Part shown: in pieces, positions 1-6,572 of the stretch
How positions within the stretch are numbered: position 1 is the first letter of the stretch
How the letters are laid out: the number at the start of each line of letters is the position of its first letter
DNA from: Candidatus Arcticimaribacter sp.
GTDB taxonomy: Bacteria; Bacteroidota; Bacteroidia; Flavobacteriales; Flavobacteriaceae
DNA length: 12,782 nt
Reading direction: 5' to 3'
NCBI GenBank assembly: GCA_011526335.1
Contig: WTJB01000178.1
Location: 1-12,782, forward strand
Program-made: the position numbers and the translations under genes
The notes under the pieces: generated by a model
What the model was told of the DNA's origin: nothing
Seen by the model: the letters and a program-made list of their open reading frames with translations, nothing else
Databases searched by the model: none

Positions 1-281
1 ATATTTTAATTGTTTCATTAACATTTGTTGAAAACAGCATCATTTGAAAAAAAAACGGTTAAAATATCTTGGTTCTGTCAACAAGTAGAAAAAAAATGGA
101 AGATAAATAGCGGATTAATCTAGATAACTTCATTTTGTTCACTCAACTTTTTTGCTAAGCAGAATAGTATTGGGATAAATGAGATTATCTATTAGAACTT
201 ATTAACATTCTATTCAAATATATCCTACAGTTATCCACCAAAAAGAAGGCATTGTGTACTTTTATCCTCAAAAGAAAGAAC
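1..281. other. AT-rich non-coding leader upstream of rpiB
   Basis: I find no credible gene here. All rightward frames hit stops quickly and none shows protein-like composition. On the minus strand, short open stretches starting at ATG 43 and ATG 18 run off the left edge, but 6 to 14 codons are too few to call a gene. The region is rich in A and T tracts. It holds a perfect leftward -7 octamer at 215-222 (separate entry). For rpiB itself I see only imperfect rightward -7 candidates, such as TACTTTTA at 257-264 (7 of 8 positions of TAnnTTTG, 17 bases before the ATG) and TAGTATTG at 165-172, neither with a well-placed -33 TTG. A loose inverted repeat (TTGTTG at 25-30, CAACAA at 79-84) has a long loop and is probably chance. 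Confidence 0.6.
215..242 (-). promoter_or_regulatory. Possible leftward promoter (TATATTTG -7 box)
   Basis: Read on the minus strand, bases 222-215 give TATATTTG, a perfect match to the Bacteroidota -7 consensus TAnnTTTG and identical to the boxes in front of the M1 peptidase gene and lepA. A TTTG at 242-239 could serve as the -33 element, but the spacer is 16 bases, slightly short. It would drive transcription out of the left edge of the window. Unlike the other two boxes, no start codon of a long frame lies about 24 bases downstream, so the gene or RNA it serves is not visible here. Confidence 0.35.
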
Positions 282-713
282 ATGCAATTATCAATAGGGA
301 ACGATCATGCGGGTGTTGGATACAAACAAGCCATTATTCAACATCTAGAGAGCAAAGGCCATCAAGTACACAACCACGGAACAGACACAGAAGACAGTGT
401 AGACTATCCAGATTTTATCCATCCTGTTGCTAAAGACGTTTCTGAAGGAAAGTCTGCATTGGGTATCATTATTTGTGGAAGCGGAAATGGTGCCGCTATG
501 ACGGCCAATAAGCATCAAAGTATACGTGCGGCTTTGTGTTGGAACAAAGAAATTGTTGCTTTAGCAAAATCACATAACAACGCTAATATCCTCAGTTTAC
601 CCGCGCGTTTTATTTCTATACCGCAAGCACTGGTGATGGTAGATACTTTTTTAGAAACCTCTTTTGAAGGAGGACGTCACCAAGGAAGAATTGATAAAAT
701 GCCTTGCATGTAA
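282..713 (+). CDS. rpiB: Ribose-5-phosphate isomerase B
   Basis: Cytoplasmic RpiB/LacAB-family sugar isomerase that interconverts ribose 5-phosphate and ribulose 5-phosphate in the non-oxidative pentose phosphate pathway. The 143-residue product covers the family's full length (about 145-150). Visible motifs are the N-terminal GNDHAG with His9, the DYPDF segment near 41-45, the phosphate-binding CGSGNG loop with the catalytic Cys65, the SHNNAN segment with the base-like His98, Arg109, and the C-terminal EGGRHQGR phosphate clamp (Arg132, Arg136). I place the start at ATG 282, which gives the family's usual beginning MQLSIGNDHAG. An in-frame TTG at 252 would add ten residues without family likeness. 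The stop overlaps the next start by one base (TAATG), so translation of the acetyltransferase is probably coupled. No key residue is missing. The relatives LacA/LacB and sugar-phosphate isomerases of other substrates are less likely alternatives. Confidence 0.93.
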   Translation: MQLSIGNDHAGVGYKQAIIQHLESKGHQVHNHGTDTEDSVDYPDFIHPVAKDVSEGKSALGIIICGSGNGAAMTANKHQSIRAALCWNKEIVALAKSHNNANILSLPARFISIPQALVMVDTFLETSFEGGRHQGRIDKMPCM

Positions 714-1165
714 TGCTCGCTTTCGTTTCCTCCTCTTATGAGCAATTAAGCAGGCAGACCCTTTATGAAATTTTGGCCCTTCGGGCCGCTGTTTTTGTGG
801 TGGAACAAAACTGTCCTTACCAAGATGTCGATGGCAAAGATATTGGGGCGATACACCTTATGGGCTACGAAAAAAGTCAATTGGTGGCCTATGCCCGTAT
901 TCTTCCTAAAGGGATTGCTTATAAAGATTACATTTCCATAGGTAGAGTGGTAACAGCTGCTGCTGTTCGTGGGAAAGGATACGGCTACGCCCTGGTCAAA
1001 AAAGCTGTTGAGATTGCAAAAGCGACCTACCCCAAGAATGCAATAAAAATATCGGCACAAGCGCATCTAGAAGTCTTTTATAAAGCTCATGGTTTTATGC
1101 CTACAGGAGAAGCTTATTTGGAGGACGATATTCCCCACATTGGGATGGTGCTAAAGGAAGCCTAG
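713..1165 (+). CDS. elaA: ElaA-type GNAT acetyltransferase
   Basis: Predicted cytoplasmic N-acetyltransferase of the GNAT superfamily, ElaA family, 150 residues against 153 in E. coli ElaA. Family hallmarks are LYEILALRAAVFVVEQ at 17-32 followed by NCPYQDVDGKD, then LVAYARIL at 57-64, the acetyl-CoA pyrophosphate loop VRGKGYG at 85-91, AQAHLEVFYKAHGF at 115-128 and the C-terminal EDDIPHIGM at 137-145. The physiological substrate of ElaA proteins is not established, so none is assigned. The start is ATG 713, which shares a base with the rpiB stop (TAATG). The upstream in-frame TTG at 704 lies inside rpiB and adds nothing family-like. It is most likely the second gene of an rpiB operon. It ends head-on against the hydroxylase gene with 2 bases between the two stop codons. 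Confidence 0.88.
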   Translation: MLAFVSSSYEQLSRQTLYEILALRAAVFVVEQNCPYQDVDGKDIGAIHLMGYEKSQLVAYARILPKGIAYKDYISIGRVVTAAAVRGKGYGYALVKKAVEIAKATYPKNAIKISAQAHLEVFYKAHGFMPTGEAYLEDDIPHIGMVLKEA

Positions 1166-1166
1166 A

Positions 1167-1194
1167 CTTATATTTTTCTTTTTTGAGAAATAAG
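1167..1194. terminator. Weak AT-rich hairpin at the convergent gene ends
   Basis: Between the two converging stop codons and reaching into the last codons of the hydroxylase gene lies an imperfect inverted repeat: CTTAT plus TTTTTC on one arm, GAGAAA plus TAAG on the other, with a T6 loop and a small bulge. Such a structure would form in transcripts of both strands and could act as a shared terminator. It is weak (mostly A-T pairs, one G-T pair), lacks a clear following U tract, and lies in coding sequence for lysine-rich codons, so it may be chance. Confidence 0.2.
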
Positions 1195-1938
1195 ATCGTA
1201 CTGTGAAGCATAGTCACTGCGAAGCGTTCCCATCCAACGGTCCCAAAAAAGAAAGTACAGACCGTAATTTCCCTTAAACTTTTCGTGGTGTTGATTGTGG
1301 GCGACCGAAGTATTTAGCCACCGCCCGATCCACGTTTTGTAAAAATTTTTGGGATACAGTTCAAAACCCAGATGACCATAGGCGTTATACAGCGTCATAA
1401 AAATCAAAAATACGGTCAAAGCACTAATATGAAACGGAATAAGAAACGCGATTAAAAAAACAATCCCGGCTTCTACAACGGCTTCTAAAGGATGAAACGC
1501 AAAGGCAGCCCAAGGCGAGGGATTGGTCGATTTGTGATGCGTCCAATGCACCTGACGATAGACTAAAGGATGATGCATGGCTCTATGGGTCCAGTAAAAA
1601 TAGGTGTCATGGATAAAAATCATGACGATAATACTCCACCACCAGTATCCCCACCCCATTTCGTCAATGGTATTATAGCGTTGGGTAAATGCTGAAAGGG
1701 GCGATTTAAAAATCAATAGAGCAAAACAGACAAAAATGCAAAGGGTCAGCACCGAATACATAATTTCTCGACGATAATCTTTGTTTTTAGGGTAGCGAGA
1801 CTGTATTTTCTTCTCTCTCCATTTGTTCTTAAACAGCCCGTAATAAACACCAAAAAATAAGCCCGAAATAATGAAGTAACGGCTGAGGTTTGCGCTAGAA
1901 ACAAACAGAATAAAATCCCAAAAAGAAAGCTCCTTCAT
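1168..1938 (-). CDS. Fatty acid hydroxylase / sterol desaturase family protein
   Basis: Integral membrane di-iron oxygenase of the fatty acid hydroxylase superfamily, 256 residues, typical length. Hydrophobic stretches near residues 8-36, 60-77, 98-112 and 155-185 suggest four membrane passes or hairpins. The histidine boxes that bind the two irons are in order: HDTYFYWTHRAMHH at 110-123, HWTHH at 131-135, His189 in YGHLGFE, and HNQHH at 214-218 followed by a WDRWMGT segment at 232-238, as in this family. Relatives hydroxylate or desaturate sterols, carotenoids, sphingoid bases or fatty acids, or cleave ether lipids, and the sequence does not tell which. Bacteroidota make sphingolipids and carotenoids, so a lipid or pigment role is plausible inference. 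It follows rnpA with a 9-base gap and is probably the last gene of the M1-rnpA transcript. ATG 1938 is a natural start. Confidence 0.85.
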   Translation of the reverse strand: MKELSFWDFILFVSSANLSRYFIISGLFFGVYYGLFKNKWREKKIQSRYPKNKDYRREIMYSVLTLCIFVCFALLIFKSPLSAFTQRYNTIDEMGWGYWWWSIIVMIFIHDTYFYWTHRAMHHPLVYRQVHWTHHKSTNPSPWAAFAFHPLEAVVEAGIVFLIAFLIPFHISALTVFLIFMTLYNAYGHLGFELYPKNFYKTWIGRWLNTSVAHNQHHEKFKGNYGLYFLFWDRWMGTLRSDYASQYDLISQKRKI

Positions 1939-1947
1939 GCCTTAAAA

Positions 1948-2310
1948 TCAGTTGTCTTTTTTAGCGTTCAGTTGTTCAAATATAGAGGCTGTTTCTTCCA
2001 CCAAAATAGATGTAGGGAGATGCTTTTTACTTTTATAGAGCAGCATTCCACAGCCAGCAAAAGAAAGAGACATTTCGTTTTGTTTTAACGCTTCTCTCAG
2101 CTGACGTTTGATACGATTTCGATCAACGGCCAATTTAAAATTCCTTTTTGGAACAGAAACTCCTGCATAGAAGCAATCCTCTTTTTCTTCTCGGACAACC
2201 TTAAAGGACAAGTGGGCGCTGTGAATGTTTTTTCCTTTCTCAAAGAGAAATGAAATCGTGTTCTTACCCTTTAGGCGTTTAAGCAACACTTTATTCTTCT
2301 CCCGAGACAT
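1948..2310 (-). CDS. rnpA: Ribonuclease P protein component
   Basis: Basic protein subunit of RNase P. It binds the catalytic RNA and the 5' leader of precursor tRNA so that the leader is removed. At 120 residues it has family size. The signature RNR region is clear at 59-73 (KLAVDRNRIKRQLRE), preceded by the N-terminal KRLKGKNTISFLFEKGK at 11-27 and the strand SVPKR at 52-56. The ATG at 2310 puts the KRLKGK segment at the usual distance from the N-terminus. It makes the gene overlap the end of the M1 peptidase gene by 20 bases, so its translation probably depends on ribosomes finishing that gene. A GTG at 2289 just after the M1 stop is an alternative start that would remove seven residues. 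In many bacteria rnpA sits between rpmH and yidC near the origin, whereas here neither is present. The RNA partner gene is not in the window. Confidence 0.93.
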   Translation of the reverse strand: MSREKNKVLLKRLKGKNTISFLFEKGKNIHSAHLSFKVVREEKEDCFYAGVSVPKRNFKLAVDRNRIKRQLREALKQNEMSLSFAGCGMLLYKSKKHLPTSILVEETASIFEQLNAKKDN

Positions 2311-4108
2311 AGTAATTGTTACTCTTGTCTATATCGGCCATCAGATTACTCGGATCGATCACAACAGCTTCAATCTCCTTTGCAGGAAGGTCAAGCGTTA
2401 AGGCGTAATCTGGACTCGCCCAGACCCAATCTTTTTCAACTTTCCACTCCATTTCATAGGGGTTTTCCTTTTCTCCCCGTAGTAAGGAAATGGGGATATA
2501 ATGAAAACTAGAGCTGCCGTCTTTGTATTGTACAAGAATTTCCAAAGGCATGGGCATCAAGCCTTTTCGTTTTAAGCTTATGGTTGTTTTTTCATCGCCC
2601 GATACGCTTTCAATGGCATAGTCAATGGTATTGGTCGTTTGGGTCCAATCGGTCAGATACCATTGCAATTGAAGTCCAGAGACGCGTTCAGCGATTCGTC
2701 TAAAGTCATTTGGAAGCGGGTGCTTGAATTTCCACTCGTCATAATAGGTTTGTAATGTTTCGTACATTTTTTCTTTCCCGATGAGGTAGGCCAATTGCCC
2801 CAAAAAAACCGCTCCTTTGCTGTAGGCGGCTCTTTCGTAAGCAAAGTTGTGCTCATAGCGGTTAGCATTGGTTGATTGCGGCATTTCTACTCCAGAATTG
2901 GCTAAACTATAGTATCCTCTGTAGGAGCCAGCAAGCGGAAATTCCTGATTTTTTTCGAGAACCTTGTCCACGGCTAGGGTCGAAATAAAGGACGTAAACC
3001 CTTCATCCATCCATTCGTGCTTGGTTTCATTTGTTGCCAGAATATGTTGAAACCAAGAATGGGCCAATTCATGCGCAGTAACCCCTACGAGGGAACCAAA
3101 TTTTCGGTTGCCCGTAATCAAGGTAAGCATTGCATATTCCATACCCCCATCTCCTCCGTGAACGACACTGTATTGCTTGTAAGGATAGGGTCCGATTTTT
3201 TCATTGAAAAAAGCCATGATTTCTGCCGTCAAAGGCTGCAACTTTTTCCAGTTTTCAATAATGTCCGGGTTGTTTTTGTAAAAAAAATGTAAGCTAACAT
3301 CGTTTGGCCCAGCATAGGTATCATGAATATAATCGGGGTCTGCTGCCCAGGTAAAATCATGTACGTTTGGGGCATAGTAATGCCAGGTAATTTTTCCTTT
3401 TTTAGATTTGGCTTTTTTACGGTCGCTGTACCCGCGTCCAATATCATCAGCATTTTGTAGATATCCACTTGCGGCTACGGTAAAGGCTTTGTCTAGGGTT
3501 ATTTTTACATCAAAATTTCCCCAAACACCATGAAACTCTCTTCCTGTGTACGGATCTGCATTCCACCCTTCTAGATCATATTCGGCCATTTTTGGGTACC
3601 ATTGTGCCATTGAAAAAGCAATGCCTTCACTCGAATTTTTCCCCGCTCGGCGAATAACATCAGGAACCTGCCCCTCAAAATCTAGGGTAAAGGTTGTGCT
3701 TTCTCCCGGCAAAAGCGGTTTGGCCAAGCTTACTTCCAAAATCGTTTCTGCGTCAACAGTTTGTACTGCTTGTCCGTCTTGCTTTAGGTTGTTTACCCTC
3801 AGGTATCCTTGTTGTTCTTTACTCAGGCTATCAATATTGACTTTAAAGCGTCCGTTTTTGTCTGCACTATTTTTCAAGCGAATAGCCATCTCACTCCCAG
3901 GCTGAAAAGCATTGAAATACTGATGGAAGAACACTTTTTTTAAGGTTTCTGGCGAATTGTTGGTATATACAATGGTTTCAGCACCCTTGTACTGAGCCGT
4001 TTCTACATCCATTTCTACAGTTATCGTATAGTCAACGGCCTGTTGCCAATATTGGGCTGTAGAGAGAAGAGAAAAGGAAAAGAAGAGGGAGAAGAATAGC
4101 TTTTTCAT
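2291..4108 (-). CDS. Exported M1-family zinc aminopeptidase
   Basis: Predicted periplasmic or secreted M1 (gluzincin) metallopeptidase that removes N-terminal residues from peptides. From ATG 4108 it has 605 residues: a signal peptide MKKLFFSLFFSFSLLSTA followed by Gln (cleavage likely TA|Q), a beta-rich N-terminal domain to about residue 200, then the catalytic domain. The exopeptidase motif appears as GGMEYA around 321-326 in place of the common GxMEN. The zinc site is HELAH at 346-350 with the third ligand Glu369, exactly 18 residues on (WMDEGF), and the catalytic Tyr429 lies in YSKG. The C-terminal part (from about 480) is beta-rich with no obvious sorting domain. A longer frame opening at 4135 would start inside the promoter octamer, so the inner ATG is preferred. 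It leads a likely operon with rnpA and the hydroxylase. Substrate preference cannot be read. Tyr replacing Asn in GxMEN is seen in non-classical M1 members. Confidence 0.9.
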   Translation of the reverse strand: MKKLFFSLFFSFSLLSTAQYWQQAVDYTITVEMDVETAQYKGAETIVYTNNSPETLKKVFFHQYFNAFQPGSEMAIRLKNSADKNGRFKVNIDSLSKEQQGYLRVNNLKQDGQAVQTVDAETILEVSLAKPLLPGESTTFTLDFEGQVPDVIRRAGKNSSEGIAFSMAQWYPKMAEYDLEGWNADPYTGREFHGVWGNFDVKITLDKAFTVAASGYLQNADDIGRGYSDRKKAKSKKGKITWHYYAPNVHDFTWAADPDYIHDTYAGPNDVSLHFFYKNNPDIIENWKKLQPLTAEIMAFFNEKIGPYPYKQYSVVHGGDGGMEYAMLTLITGNRKFGSLVGVTAHELAHSWFQHILATNETKHEWMDEGFTSFISTLAVDKVLEKNQEFPLAGSYRGYYSLANSGVEMPQSTNANRYEHNFAYERAAYSKGAVFLGQLAYLIGKEKMYETLQTYYDEWKFKHPLPNDFRRIAERVSGLQLQWYLTDWTQTTNTIDYAIESVSGDEKTTISLKRKGLMPMPLEILVQYKDGSSSFHYIPISLLRGEKENPYEMEWKVEKDWVWASPDYALTLDLPAKEIEAVVIDPSNLMADIDKSNNYYVSGEE

Positions 4109-4132
4109 GTCGAATTTAAGGTTTGTGTTGCT

Positions 4133-4162
4133 CAAATATACTCATCTTATTTAGGAAGCAAA
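4133..4162 (-). promoter_or_regulatory. Promoter of the M1 peptidase-rnpA-hydroxylase unit
   Basis: On the minus strand TTTG at 4162-4159 is followed after an 18-base spacer by TATATTTG at 4140-4133. This fits the Bacteroidota sigma-factor consensus (TTG/TTTG, spacer of roughly 17-23, TAnnTTTG). The box ends 24 bases before the M1 ATG, leaving a short untranslated leader with no Shine-Dalgarno sequence. The -33 element lies within the last codons of the upstream hydrolase gene. It is the most complete promoter visible in the window and implies that rnpA is transcribed mainly from here. Confidence 0.7.
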
Positions 4163-4993
4163 GTAGTCGGTTAAAGTAAATGATTCTTTCATCCGTACCC
4201 CTTTTTCTGTTTGGATTAAGGAGACTAGCATATGGTGAGGATCGTGTTCTAAGAAAAGCAGGGTATCCTCCTTTACTGCATCTCCTAAAATCTTTTCTTT
4301 TTCTTGTAACGAAAGCAATGGCCGCGTATCGTAGCCCATCACATAGGGAATGGGTAAATGCCCAGCCGTTGGAATTAAATCTGCAGCAAAAAGAATGCGT
4401 TTCCCTTTATACTTTAAAAGAGGGAGCATTTGTTTTTCTGTATGTCCATCCACCAATAAAACATCAAACCCAAGGGGGGTATGATGGCTGTCTAATAAAT
4501 TTAACTGACCACTTTCTTCTATGGGAAGAATATTCTCAGGCAAAAAAGACGCTTTTTCACGCACATTGGGTTCGGTAGCCCATTTCCAGTGATCTTTGTG
4601 CGACCAAAAGCGGGCATTTTTAAAGGCGGGTTCATAAAAGCCTTTTGGGTTTCTTACAATTGCTCCACCGCAATGATCAAAATGCAGGTGGGTAAAAAAC
4701 ACATCTGTAATATCGTCTCGGTGAAAGCCGTGGGTTTTTAGCGAACGGTCTAAACTATGATCTCCCCACAAGCCGTAATGACCAAAAAACTTATCACTTT
4801 GTTTATTGCCCATACCCGTATCAATCAAAATCAAGCGATTTCCGTCCTCAATCAAAAGGGAGCGTGCTGCCATTTCAATTCGATTTTGTGCATCTGCCGG
4901 ATTGGTTTTTTGCCAAAGGGCTTTGGGCACTACCCCAAACATGGCTCCCCCGTCCAGCTTAAAATGCCCCGTTTCTATTGCATAGAGTTTCAT
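4151..4993 (-). CDS. Metallo-beta-lactamase-fold hydrolase
   Basis: Cytoplasmic hydrolase of the metallo-beta-lactamase superfamily, 280 residues, no signal peptide. The N-terminus carries a GGAMFGVVPKALW segment (15-27) and a first-strand Asp in LIDTG (56-60). The dinuclear metal site is complete: THLHFDH at 101-107, His184 in VDGHT, bridging Asp205 in AADLIP, and His250 in LEHDPHH. This ligand pattern is shared by acyl-homoserine lactonases of the AiiA type, organophosphate-degrading enzymes and many uncharacterised Bacteroidota proteins. The fold is certain, the substrate is not. Its ATG overlaps the stop of the SMP-30-type gene (ATGA), implying coupled translation and perhaps a shared or sequential substrate. 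Beta-lactam resistance is unlikely because class B enzymes of that kind are exported and have other spacing. Confidence 0.85.
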   Translation of the reverse strand: MKLYAIETGHFKLDGGAMFGVVPKALWQKTNPADAQNRIEMAARSLLIEDGNRLILIDTGMGNKQSDKFFGHYGLWGDHSLDRSLKTHGFHRDDITDVFFTHLHFDHCGGAIVRNPKGFYEPAFKNARFWSHKDHWKWATEPNVREKASFLPENILPIEESGQLNLLDSHHTPLGFDVLLVDGHTEKQMLPLLKYKGKRILFAADLIPTAGHLPIPYVMGYDTRPLLSLQEKEKILGDAVKEDTLLFLEHDPHHMLVSLIQTEKGVRMKESFTLTDYFAS

Positions 4994-5970
4994 TGTTCTT
5001 TTATTTTAATCCGAAGAAGGTATTGTGTAGAGGTCATATAGAGGTATTCTTCTTGGGCGTCAAAAGCACAATTGGCTGTTCTGACCTCGGTAAGAATGGT
5101 CCCGAGATGTTTTCCTTCTGGTGAGAAAATCAACACCCCTCCTGGGCCAGTAGCAAACACGTATCCGCTAGAGTGAACTTTGAGTCCATCAGCCAATCCT
5201 CTTCGTTTATACCCACTAGCATCAAAAAATACGTTCTCACGGATAATTTTACCTTCTTCCATAGCGAAAGCCATCCATAGGTTTTGCTTCGGGTCAGAGT
5301 TGGCGACATAAAGCACACTTTCGTCCGGAGAAAAAGCCAGCCCGTTGGGGCGGGACAGAGAGCTGTACAGCATCGTTAAATCACCGTTTTTTGACAAACG
5401 GTAAACCCCGTTTTCATCGATTTCTTTTAAAGGATCATCATCGCCTTTTAATCCATAAGGAGGGTCGGTAAAATAGAGGTCCCCTGCTTTTGATAACACT
5501 AGATCATTGGGAGAATTAAAGAACTTTCCTTGATATTTTCCCACGACCGTTTCAAATGCAGCGGGTGTTTTTAGGGGAGGTGCAATTCTTGCAATTCTGC
5601 GATCTCCGTGTTGTGCGATAAGCAAACCTCCAGCAGCATCTAGAAGAAGCCCGTTCCCACCCGATTTTTTTTCATTGGGGGCTATAGCGGTGTACCCACT
5701 AGGGTCTAGGTAGGGGGTTAGTCCGTGGGTTTCGTCCCATTTATAGGCGACGTTTTTAGGAACATCGGTAAACAATACGGCCTCCAATTCTGGAACCCAA
5801 ACAGGGCCTTCTGCCCATTGAAAGCCTTCTGCGAGGACTTCAATTTTTGCCTCGGCAGGGATCACCTTGCTGAGTGCAGCGTCAAGGATTTCGATGCTTC
5901 CTATGGTCTTTTGGGCTTGAAGTGTAGAAAGCAAAAGCGTAAAACAACAGGGTAAAAAATATTTCTTCAT
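4990..5970 (-). CDS. Exported SMP-30/gluconolactonase family protein
   Basis: Six-bladed beta-propeller of the SMP-30/gluconolactonase/LRE family, 326 residues, probably a periplasmic lactone-hydrolysing enzyme. The signal peptide MKKYFLPCCFTLLLSTLQA ends before Gln20 (QA|QKT). The propeller begins with AEGFQWAEGPVW, whose Glu54 is the expected calcium/metal ligand. Further ligands are Asn155 in NSPNDL and Asp261 in LADGL. Other blade motifs are GGNGLL (104-109), GDLYFTDPPYG (163-173), SRPNGLAFSP (206-215) and a late blade GVLIFSPEGKHLGTI (278-292). All expected metal residues are present, so activity is likely. The substrate could be a sugar lactone such as gluconolactone, or another ester. 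It opens a two-gene unit with the metal hydrolase downstream (4-base overlap) and is separated from the preceding GNAT by 139 bases, where its promoter is expected. Confidence 0.87.
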   Translation of the reverse strand: MKKYFLPCCFTLLLSTLQAQKTIGSIEILDAALSKVIPAEAKIEVLAEGFQWAEGPVWVPELEAVLFTDVPKNVAYKWDETHGLTPYLDPSGYTAIAPNEKKSGGNGLLLDAAGGLLIAQHGDRRIARIAPPLKTPAAFETVVGKYQGKFFNSPNDLVLSKAGDLYFTDPPYGLKGDDDPLKEIDENGVYRLSKNGDLTMLYSSLSRPNGLAFSPDESVLYVANSDPKQNLWMAFAMEEGKIIRENVFFDASGYKRRGLADGLKVHSSGYVFATGPGGVLIFSPEGKHLGTILTEVRTANCAFDAQEEYLYMTSTQYLLRIKIKEQ

Positions 5971-6109
5971 GCTTTATTTTTTGGGTTTAAAAGCGGTGTT
6001 TTGGTCTAATCAGTATCGATAAACCATGCTTGAACAGTATCTTTTTCAAGGTAACGAAAATTTATGGATACCCCTTACTTCCTTTAGGGAGGGAGAGACA
6101 CCCCTGCTT
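5971..6109. other. Intergenic gap between GNAT and SMP-30 genes
   Basis: This is the largest gap within the minus-strand series and probably ends block A and starts block B. I see no perfect TAnnTTTG on the minus strand. The nearest is TAAATTTT at 6064-6057 (7 of 8), without a good -33 element. A short repeat GCTTT/AAAGC flanks the stretch just before the SMP-30 start codon and could hide it weakly in RNA. No convincing intrinsic terminator is visible. Rightward frames here do not look coding. Confidence 0.4.
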
Positions 6110-6571
6110 TTAAAACGGATCCAGCGACAAGTCTTTTTTAAAGCATACAGAGTTTTTAATCCCTTCATAGGGCGGAAAGTTGAGCATAATATTATACTTC
6201 ATTTTAGGATAAAAAGACAAGGCCTCTGTTTGCGCTTTTCCGGTTTCCAAAACGGCCTCTTTATATCCCAATTCTGCTCCCCACTTTTCTAAATCGGTCA
6301 ATAGTTTTTTGGCAATCCCTTTTTTTCGATAAGACGGAAGAACATACATCCGCTTGATTTCAATCTGATTGTGTGTACGAACTTTAAAGGCGCTACAGCC
6401 TACAGCGGCATCATTATTTAAAAAGAGGACGACATGATCCAAAAGGGCAATCCCGTTGAATTGATGATAAAAGGCATGGTCTTTTCCGTCTCGGATGGCC
6501 AACTCTGCGTCGAGCTGTTTTACCAATTCTTGAAAACGTGTGTCTTCTTGATTTGTTCTTAGAAGCATCAT
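6110..6571 (-). CDS. GNAT family N-acetyltransferase
   Basis: Cytoplasmic acetyltransferase of the GNAT superfamily, 153 residues. It resembles a family common in Bacteroidota: an N-terminal LVKQLDAELAIRDGKDHAFY segment (17-36), QFNGI, the strand-turn DAAVGCSAFK, then EIKRMYVLP (71-79) leading into the acetyl-CoA loop YRKKGIAKKLL (81-91), AVLETGKAQTEA (106-117) and a C-terminal PPYEGIKNSVCFKK (133-146). The substrate is unknown. The start is ATG 6571, one base after the stop of the esterase gene (TAA A ATG ATG), with ATG 6568 as an equal alternative. A longer frame from 6619 would reach back into the esterase gene and has no family likeness. Probably the last gene of block A. Confidence 0.85.
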   Translation of the reverse strand: MMLLRTNQEDTRFQELVKQLDAELAIRDGKDHAFYHQFNGIALLDHVVLFLNNDAAVGCSAFKVRTHNQIEIKRMYVLPSYRKKGIAKKLLTDLEKWGAELGYKEAVLETGKAQTEALSFYPKMKYNIMLNFPPYEGIKNSVCFKKDLSLDPF

Positions 6572-6572
6572 T

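Noticed and set aside
1..43. Short minus-strand open frames (from ATG 43 and ATG 18) running off the left edge as a partial gene
   Set aside because: Six to fourteen codons in AT-rich sequence with no recognisable protein start. They cannot be told from chance.
25..84. Inverted repeat TTGTTG / CAACAA in the left leader as a regulatory hairpin
   Set aside because: Six-base arms with a loop near 50 bases in AT-rich DNA. Expected by chance.
231..239. DnaA-box-like TTATCCACC near rpiB, with rnpA in the same window, hinting at a replication origin
   Set aside because: Only one near-match (8 of 9 to TTATCCACA), no cluster, and none of dnaA, dnaN, rpmH or yidC nearby. rnpA is 2 kb away in a different operon.
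746..1066. 106-codon leftward open frame opposite the ElaA-type gene
   Set aside because: Fully contained in a well-supported gene on the other strand, and composition and motifs are not protein-like.
3546..3905. 119-codon rightward open frame inside the M1 peptidase gene
   Set aside because: It lies wholly opposite a clear M1 gene, its product has no recognisable motif, and no promoter precedes it. It is a shadow of the coding strand.
4180..4578. 132-codon rightward open frame opposite the metallo-hydrolase gene
   Set aside because: The minus-strand gene has complete catalytic motifs. The rightward product has no domain-like features.
4151..4993. Metallo-hydrolase as an antibiotic-resistance beta-lactamase
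   Set aside because: No signal peptide, and the motif spacing and the conserved GGAMFGVVPKALW region fit the lactonase-like branch rather than class B beta-lactamases.
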